Source of the DNA: Conexibacter woesei DSM 14684
GTDB taxonomy: Bacteria; Actinomycetota; Thermoleophilia; Solirubrobacterales; Solirubrobacteraceae
Direction: 5' to 3'
NCBI RefSeq assembly: GCF_000025265.1
Contig: NC_013739.1
Coordinates: 5,132,001-5,196,000, forward strand
Length of the DNA stretch: 64,000 nt
This document shows, in pieces, positions 58,933 to 64,000 of the stretch. The notes below the pieces were generated by a model, which saw only the letters and a program-made list of their open reading frames with translations, searched no databases and was not told the DNA's origin. How positions within the stretch are numbered: position 1 is the first letter of the stretch; the number at the start of each line of letters is the position of its first letter. The position numbers and the translations under genes were made by a program.

Positions 58933-60495
58933 CTACCGGCGCGCGAACAGATCCGCCTCGACGACCGCGACGGCGGTCGCGCGGCGCGGGTCGCGCGCGC
59001 CGATCAGCGTCGTGAGGCGGCGGGCGACGGCGGCGTCGGAGGCGCCGTGGGGCGCGCGGATCCACTGGAACAGCGCGTCGGGGTCCTCGCCGGCGAGCAG
59101 CGCGGCGCGCAGCTCGTAGTGGAGCTGGTCGCGCAGGTCCGCGATCCGCGGCGACTCCGACGCCGGCAGCACCGGCCCCGTGTACGCCTGCACGGCCGCC
59201 CGCACGTCGCCGCCGTGCAGCAACTGCTCGACGTGCTCGACGTCGGTCGCGACCGGCGTCGCGAAGCGGTAGGGGCGCGCAGCAAGCGCCGCCCCGAGCG
59301 TGCGGCGCAGGCGCGACAGCTCCGACCGGATCGTCACGTCCGCGACCTCCTGGTCGCCGTACAGCAGCTCGCGCAGCTCACCGCTGCCGAGGCCGTCGGG
59401 GTGGAGCGCCAGCAGCGCGCAGATCTCCAGCTGGCGCGGGGTCACCGTCAGCGGCCGGCCGGCGGAGACGACCGCGTCGGCCGGCGTGCCGAGCAGGCGC
59501 AGCCGAAGCGTGCCGGTGTGGACGCCGTGGGCCGTGCCGGCCGACGCGGCGCCGGTGCGCAGCGCGGCGCCGTCCGCAGCGGACGCGGCGGCTCTGGGGG
59601 CCGCCCGCCGCCTGCTGTGCGGGTGCAGCAGCCAGTAGCCCGGCACCGCCGCGAGCTGTTCCGCCTCGACCACCGCGCGACCGATCCGCAGCCGGCCTGG
59701 CTCGGTCGGCGGCGGCACGCGGCGGCGCCCCAGGTCCTCGCCGAGCAGCCGTCCGCCGGGCGAGACGACCGTCACGCTCGCGCCGGCGCCGAGGTGGCCG
59801 CGCGCAGCCTCCAGCGCCGCCGCGTCCTTCCACGCGCTGAGCGCCGCCAGGTGCGCCTCGACCGCTCTCGCGGTCGCGTTCGCGAGCGCGAGCGTCGAGG
59901 GGTGCGCTGTGTCGAACGACCCGGTCAGGTCGACCGCGCCGAGCAGCCCGCCGTGCTCCGGGTCGTGGATCGGCGCCGCCGCGCACATCCACGACGCGTG
60001 CGTCGCGCTGTAGTGCTCGCCGGCGAAGACCTGGATCGGGTGGTCGGCCTCGAGCGCCGTGCCGGGCGCGTTCGTGCCGGTCGTGCCCTCGCTCCAGTCC
60101 GAGCCCGGCACGAAGCCGATGCCGAGCGCCGCGCGCTGCGTCGCACGGCTGCCCTCGACCCACAGCAGGTGGCCGGTGACGTCGCAGACGGCGACGATGT
60201 GGCGCGCATCCTCGGCGACATCGACGAGCAGCGAGCGGATCAGCGGCATCGCCGCCGCGAGCGGGTGTCTCGCTCGCCGTTCCTCCAGCTCCTCGGCCGT
60301 CAGCCGCGGCGGCAGCTCCTCACGCTCGGCGAAGACGCCCGCCTGCGCCGAGCGCTCCCACGACTCCAGCACGACCGGGCGCAGCACCCGCGGCGGCGGG
60401 TTGCCCTCCTGGACGCGCTCGCTCGCCCGTGCGATCAGGCGCGCCTGCGACGCCGGCTCGACGGCCGATCCGATCGCCAACCATGGATTGCGCAC
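58933..60495 (-). CDS. GAF-domain transcriptional regulator (AcoR-like N-terminus, OmpR/SARP-like C-terminus)
   Basis: A 520-aa regulator. The N-terminal part (VVLESWERSAQAG, then IVAVCDVTGHLLWVEGSRA and GFVPGSDWSEGTTGTNAPG) matches the GAF sensory region of AcoR-like activators of aldehyde/acetoin genes. Instead of AAA+ and Fis domains, the C-terminus has a winged-helix region (LTVTPRQLEICALLALHPDG; VTIRSELSRLRRTLG) and a helical BTAD-like tail. Start uncertain: GTG 60495 with AAGGAGG 13 nt ahead, or GTG 60552. It may regulate the aldehyde dehydrogenase 3 kb away. Confidence 0.75.
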   Translation of the reverse strand: MRNPWLAIGSAVEPASQARLIARASERVQEGNPPPRVLRPVVLESWERSAQAGVFAEREELPPRLTAEELEERRARHPLAAAMPLIRSLLVDVAEDARHIVAVCDVTGHLLWVEGSRATQRAALGIGFVPGSDWSEGTTGTNAPGTALEADHPIQVFAGEHYSATHASWMCAAAPIHDPEHGGLLGAVDLTGSFDTAHPSTLALANATARAVEAHLAALSAWKDAAALEAARGHLGAGASVTVVSPGGRLLGEDLGRRRVPPPTEPGRLRIGRAVVEAEQLAAVPGYWLLHPHSRRRAAPRAAASAADGAALRTGAASAGTAHGVHTGTLRLRLLGTPADAVVSAGRPLTVTPRQLEICALLALHPDGLGSGELRELLYGDQEVADVTIRSELSRLRRTLGAALAARPYRFATPVATDVEHVEQLLHGGDVRAAVQAYTGPVLPASESPRIADLRDQLHYELRAALLAGEDPDALFQWIRAPHGASDAAVARRLTTLIGARDPRRATAVAVVEADLFARR

Positions 60496-60601
60496 GGTGC
60501 TGTGCTCGCCTCCTTGGACAGGCCAGCCCCACCGCCACTGGCCGATCACCACGTCTCCCTATTGTGCAGCACCATCCCTTCCGACTGGAGGGAGCTGACC
60601 G

Positions 60602-61339
60602 TCAGCGCGCGACGAAGCCGCGCGCGGTCAGTCTGACGGCGCGCAGGTCGACGCCGAACGCCGCGCGCACCCACGTGCGGATCTCGGCGCGCCGGTCGCT
60701 GCGGCCGAGCGCGTCGGCCGGCCAGTCGGCGAGCAGGAACGTCCGCTTCATGTCGATCATCTCCGCCGCGGTCTGCTTGCGCGCGTCGGACAGGCGGACG
60801 GTCGCCGGGTTGGCCGCGATGTCGTTGCGCACCTCGCGCCGCAGCGCCGCGACCGCCGCTCTCGGCGGGTCGCTTCTGAGGTCGTGGTAGACGAGGTACA
60901 GCAGCATCAGGTCGAACGTCGCGACATCGCCGAGGTCGTTGCCGCGCAAGCCGTTGGCGCGCAGCACCTTGCGGCCCTCCGCGCGCAGCTCGGCGAGCAC
61001 CGCGCGGACTCTGACCGGGTCGTAGCTCGACGGAAGCTTCGCGATCACGGCGTCGTCGTTGGCCCGCGTCACGCCCGCGCTCGGCGTGAAGCGCAGCGCC
61101 GCGAGCTGTCTCGCGGTCGCGCGTCTCGGCGCTCTCCCTCTCGCCGGCGCCGTGCCGGTCCCACCGCCGCTCTCCAGGTCGCGCCGCAGCGTCTGCGCGT
61201 TCGCCCACGCGCCGACGGCGTCGACGTACGGCGTCGCCGGTCCGTCGAGCTGCGCGGATGCGGGGCCCGGGAGCGCGAGCAGCACGCCCGCGGCGATCGC
61301 CCCCAGCAGCGTCCGTGCCCCCGTCTTCGTGATCGTCAT
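60602..61339 (-). CDS. Secreted helical protein, DUF6683-like
   Basis: A 245-aa exported protein. After the signal peptide (TLLGAIAAGVLLALPGPASA) it is helical and polar. The stretch LRANGLRGNDLGDVATFDLM then LLYLVYHDLRSDPP and the TAAEMIDMKRTFLLAD segment resemble DUF6683-type proteins, whose role is unknown. ATG 61339 is the signal-peptide start; a frame to 61510 overlaps the divergent amidohydrolase gene. Confidence 0.65.
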   Translation of the reverse strand: MTITKTGARTLLGAIAAGVLLALPGPASAQLDGPATPYVDAVGAWANAQTLRRDLESGGGTGTAPARGRAPRRATARQLAALRFTPSAGVTRANDDAVIAKLPSSYDPVRVRAVLAELRAEGRKVLRANGLRGNDLGDVATFDLMLLYLVYHDLRSDPPRAAVAALRREVRNDIAANPATVRLSDARKQTAAEMIDMKRTFLLADWPADALGRSDRRAEIRTWVRAAFGVDLRAVRLTARGFVAR

Positions 61340-61432
61340 GCGCGCCAGGCTAGCGCGCGCCGCGGGCCGTCTCCGCGGCAGGTACGTCGACCGGCGCCGC
61401 GGGCATGGTCCTCGTACGGGCATTGCGATCCG

Positions 61433-61461
61433 TTGACGTTCCCGGGCGTGATGGATAGCGT
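61433..61461 (+). promoter_or_regulatory. Promoter of the amidohydrolase operon
   Basis: TTGACG at 61433-61438 and TAGCGT at 61456-61461 with 17-bp spacing. The transcript would start about 3-5 nt before the ATG at 61471, so translation may be leaderless. Confidence 0.45.
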
Positions 61462-61470
61462 GTTTTCTCA

Positions 61471-62463
61471 ATGGAACAGACGTTCGCGTATATGAACAAT
61501 CGCCCGCCACTGATCGACGCGCACAACCACCTCGGCCGCTGGCTCGGGGCCGACGGCGGCTGGGTCCCCGCGGACCTGGCCGGCGGCGCGCCCGGCCTGC
61601 CGTGGACCGTGCCTGACGTCGGCGCGCTGCTGGAGCTGATGGACGGCGGCGGGATCGCGGCGATCGTCAACCTCGACGGCCGCTGGGACGCGGAGCTGGA
61701 GGCCAACCTCGACCGCTACGACCGCGCCCACCCCGGCCGCTTCGCGACCTTCTGCCAGCTCGACTGGTCGCTCGCGGCGCAAAGCGACGACTTCGCCGCC
61801 GCGCTGGTCGCGTCGCTCGAGCGCTCCGCCGCCGCGGGCGCGCGCGGGCTGAAGGTGTGGAAGACGCTCGGGCTCGGCTGGCGCGACACGCGCGGCCGCC
61901 TGCTGCTGCCGGACGACGAGCGGATCGCGCCCGTCTGGGAGGCGGCCGCCGACCTCAGCCTGCCGGTGCTGATCCACACCGCCGACCCGCCCGCGTTCTT
62001 CCTCCCGTTCGACGAGAGCAACCCGCGCTGGGAGATGCTGAAGGCGAACCCCGACTGGTCGTTCCACGGCGGTGACTACCCGTCGTTCGAGCAGCTGATG
62101 TGGTCGTTCGAGGCGCTCGTCGCCGCCCATCCGCGGACGACGTTCGTCGGCGCCCACGGCGTCGACGCCGAGGACCTGCCGTGGCTGACGCGGATGCTCG
62201 ACGCGTACCCGAACCTCGTCGTCGACTTCTCCTATCGCGCCGAGGAGCTGGCGGCCGACGCCGACGGCGCACGCGCGCTGCTGCTGCGTCACGCTGACCG
62301 GGTGCTGTTCGGCACCGACCACTTCCCGCCGGAGGCGGAGGCGTACGCGAGCTGGTTCACGCTGCTGGAGTCGACGCTCGGCCTGCCGCCCCACGTGCTC
62401 GACGGGATCTACCGCGGCAACGCGGCGCGCGTGCTGGAGCTGGAGCTGGAGGCGGCGTCGTGA
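61471..62463 (+). CDS. Amidohydrolase family protein (amidohydrolase_2)
   Basis: A 330-aa metal-dependent hydrolase/decarboxylase-like TIM barrel. N-terminal LIDAHNHLG (HxH), middle VLIHTADPP (metal His), VGAHGVD (His) and C-terminal FGTDHFPPE (Asp) are in place. Relatives include lactonases and 2-pyrone/ACMS-type decarboxylases. ATG 61471 or 61492 are both possible. The stop overlaps the metallo-hydrolase gene as GTGA. Confidence 0.85.
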   Translation: MEQTFAYMNNRPPLIDAHNHLGRWLGADGGWVPADLAGGAPGLPWTVPDVGALLELMDGGGIAAIVNLDGRWDAELEANLDRYDRAHPGRFATFCQLDWSLAAQSDDFAAALVASLERSAAAGARGLKVWKTLGLGWRDTRGRLLLPDDERIAPVWEAAADLSLPVLIHTADPPAFFLPFDESNPRWEMLKANPDWSFHGGDYPSFEQLMWSFEALVAAHPRTTFVGAHGVDAEDLPWLTRMLDAYPNLVVDFSYRAEELAADADGARALLLRHADRVLFGTDHFPPEAEAYASWFTLLESTLGLPPHVLDGIYRGNAARVLELELEAAS

Positions 62464-63485
62464 GCACGCGCGGACTCGACGTGACCGAGGTCGTCCCCGG
62501 CATCCACCGGATCGCCTCGCCGCTCGGCGAGCGGCCGATGGCGCAGTGGCTGTGCGTCGGCAGCGAGCGAATCCTGCTGGTCGACAGCGGCGTCGCCGGA
62601 ACGCCGGCGGCCGCGATCGTGCCGGCGCTCGCCGGCCTCGGGCTGACGCCCGCCGACCTCACCGACGTGGTGATCTCGCACGCCGACGTCGACCACTACG
62701 GCGGCGACGCCGAGCTGCGCGCGCTCGCGCCGGCCGCACGCTTCGTCGCGCACCCCGCCGACCGCCCGCAGATCGAGTCGTTCGCCGCGATCACCGCGGC
62801 GCGCTACGGCTGGTACCGCGACTACGAGCTGGACTACCCGCCGCAGACGTGGGAGTGGCTGCGCGACGCCGCCGGCGCCGACGCGCCGCTCGACGGCGAC
62901 GTCGCGCCCGGCGCGGACGAGGCGGCGTCGCCGGCGTTCGACCTCGGCGGCGGGATGGCGCTGGAGCTGCTGCACCTGCCCGGCCACTCGGCCGGCCACC
63001 TCGGCCTGCTGCACCGTGCCAGCGCGACCGCGATCGTGCTCGACGCCGTGATGGGCGACGGCTTCCGCTCCTACGACGGCGCGCTCGTCAGCCCGACGCC
63101 GTACGGCGACCTCGCCGCCTACCGCGGCTCGATCGCGACGCTGCGCGCGCTCGCGCCCGCACGGCTCGGCACCGCCCACTTCCCGCTCTTGCGCGGCGAC
63201 GAGGTCGCCGCCTTCCTCGACCTGAGCGAGCGCTGGGTCGACGCGCTCGACGCCGCGGTGCTGGCGGCGCTCGGCGGCGCGCGCGACGAAGCGCACGGCA
63301 GAGGCGCCACCGATCGCGCGCGCTCGCTCGCCGAGCTGCTGCAGGCGTGCGACGCAGCCGTCGGCCCCTACCCGGAGGCGACGGTCGAGCTGGCCCGCTG
63401 CATCGGCGCTCACCTCGACGCCCACGTCGCCGCCGGCCGCGTCGTGCGGCTCGACGGCTCACCGCCGCGCTGGGCGCTCGCGTAG
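62460..63485 (+). CDS. MBL-fold metallo-hydrolase
   Basis: A 341-aa metallo-beta-lactamase-fold enzyme. The metal-binding loop reads SHADVDHYGG, so the second His of HxHxDH is Asp; other ligands are in HLPGHSAGH and ATAIVLDAVMGD. The C-terminal part (SIATLRALAPARLGTAHFP) is usual for small-molecule lactonases and thiolesterases. GTG 62460 overlaps the amidohydrolase stop. The pair likely handles one substrate through sequential hydrolysis. Confidence 0.87.
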   Translation: MSTRGLDVTEVVPGIHRIASPLGERPMAQWLCVGSERILLVDSGVAGTPAAAIVPALAGLGLTPADLTDVVISHADVDHYGGDAELRALAPAARFVAHPADRPQIESFAAITAARYGWYRDYELDYPPQTWEWLRDAAGADAPLDGDVAPGADEAASPAFDLGGGMALELLHLPGHSAGHLGLLHRASATAIVLDAVMGDGFRSYDGALVSPTPYGDLAAYRGSIATLRALAPARLGTAHFPLLRGDEVAAFLDLSERWVDALDAAVLAALGGARDEAHGRGATDRARSLAELLQACDAAVGPYPEATVELARCIGAHLDAHVAAGRVVRLDGSPPRWALA

Positions 63486-63547
63486 GCGGCGCCGCACGCG
63501 CGCGGCCAGCGTACGCACGTGGCGCGCGCGGCCGGCGCGCGCGGCGC

Positions 63548-64000
63548 TCAGCGCCGGCAGCCGGCGATCGCGATGCGCTGGTCGCGCGCGACGCGCCTGC
63601 CGTTCTGCGCGACGAACGTCAGCTGCGCGATCGACCGTCGTCTCGCTCTCGCGCTGCAGAGGTTCTCGCTCGCGGCGATCGCCGCGTGTCTGCCGGCGGC
63701 GAAGCTGAGGCGGAACTTCGAGATCGGCGCATCGGGCGCCGCGGCGAACGTGGTGCGGATCTGCAGCGCTCTCGTGATCGCGATCTTGCCGGCCAGCTCG
63801 ACCCGGACCGCCCGCGCGTCGCCCTGCCCCCGCAGCGCGACCATCACGTCCGGCAGTCTGCTCGCCCGGTTGCGCACGAGCGCGACCCGCCCAACGAGCG
63901 GATCGCGCAGCAGCGGCGTCACCGCTACCGCGGAGCCGACGTCGATCGGGCAGCTGTCCGACCTGAACTGCTGCAGCGTGCACGCGTTCCGCGTGTTCAA
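63548..64000 (-). CDS. Secreted repeat-containing protein, C-terminal part
   Basis: The frame is open from the right edge, so the start is outside the window. The visible 150 residues contain a module I know from large exported proteins of Thermoleophilia: CTLQQFRSDSCPIDVGSAVA, then VTPLLRDPLVGRVALVRN, LPDVMVALRG, RTTFAAAPDAPISKFRLSF and ASENLCSARA. Function unknown. AGA arginines are frequent. A GC-rich hairpin-like stretch (63486-63547) separates it from the convergent MBL gene. Confidence 0.7.
   Translation of the reverse strand: MNTRNACTLQQFRSDSCPIDVGSAVAVTPLLRDPLVGRVALVRNRASRLPDVMVALRGQGDARAVRVELAGKIAITRALQIRTTFAAAPDAPISKFRLSFAAGRHAAIAASENLCSARARRRSIAQLTFVAQNGRRVARDQRIAIAGCRR

Overview
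The window is about 64 kb of very GC-rich bacterial DNA with densely packed genes, many of them joined by 4-bp ATGA/GTGA stop-start overlaps. Gene content fits a soil actinobacterium: a long-type isoleucyl-tRNA synthetase, CGNR zinc-finger regulators, many TetR/LuxR/LysR/VOC genes, and secreted proteins of a kind seen in Thermoleophilia. I infer a Conexibacter/Solirubrobacter-like member of the Solirubrobacterales. This is inference from gene content and codon use; no rRNA or tRNA gene was found to confirm it.

Region 1-8.3 kb is a sugar-acid module. A leftward operon (DeoR regulator, fucose-isomerase-like protein, rhamnulokinase, rhamnose isomerase, and the start of the rhamnulose-1-phosphate aldolase/dehydrogenase fusion) lies back to back with a rightward lutABC operon for L-lactate oxidation. 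Rhamnose breakdown through lactaldehyde gives L-lactate, so the two operons plausibly form one route to pyruvate. From 8.3 to 19.4 kb come a Phd/VapC toxin-antitoxin pair, a PaaI thioesterase, GreA, a SMARCAL1-like helicase, an HTH + nucleotidyltransferase gene pair with its own operator, secreted proteins, a lipase, a hydrolase/membrane-protein operon, and a deleted relic of a second nucleotidyltransferase pair.

Region 19.4-27.9 kb is one leftward operon: methyltransferase, cupin, acetaldehyde dehydrogenase, 4-hydroxy-2-oxovalerate aldolase, hydratase, AlaX editing protein and isoleucyl-tRNA synthetase, behind a recognisable sigma-70-type promoter. Region 28-33 kb has a Baeyer-Villiger-type monooxygenase with a divergent TetR regulator, a TerC family protein behind what looks like a yybP-ykoY (Mn2+) riboswitch, PPK2, and a VOC/CGNR divergent pair. 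Region 33-40 kb has a taurine/sulfonate-type ABC transporter, a candidate presenilin-like membrane protein and redox enzymes.

Region 40-50 kb has two convergent genes that each carry an apparent frameshift (an aldo/keto reductase and a glycine-rich surface protein), a two-component system, a TDT-family transporter with a LysR regulator, and a MacB/FtsX-type ABC exporter. Region 50.3-54.3 kb is a self-contained pair of translationally coupled P-loop ATPases behind an AT-rich promoter island; it is the best candidate for an undescribed system. Region 54.3-64 kb has an aldehyde dehydrogenase/TetR/nitrilase locus, secreted proteins, a GAF-domain regulator with an unusual C-terminus, an amidohydrolase + metallo-beta-lactamase pair, and the C-terminal part of a secreted protein.

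Other structure: two sets of dispersed palindromic repeats, several bidirectional terminator-like hairpins between convergent genes, and a striking gene-to-gene difference in use of the AGA arginine codon. No CRISPR array, insertion sequence, prophage or stable RNA gene was recognised.
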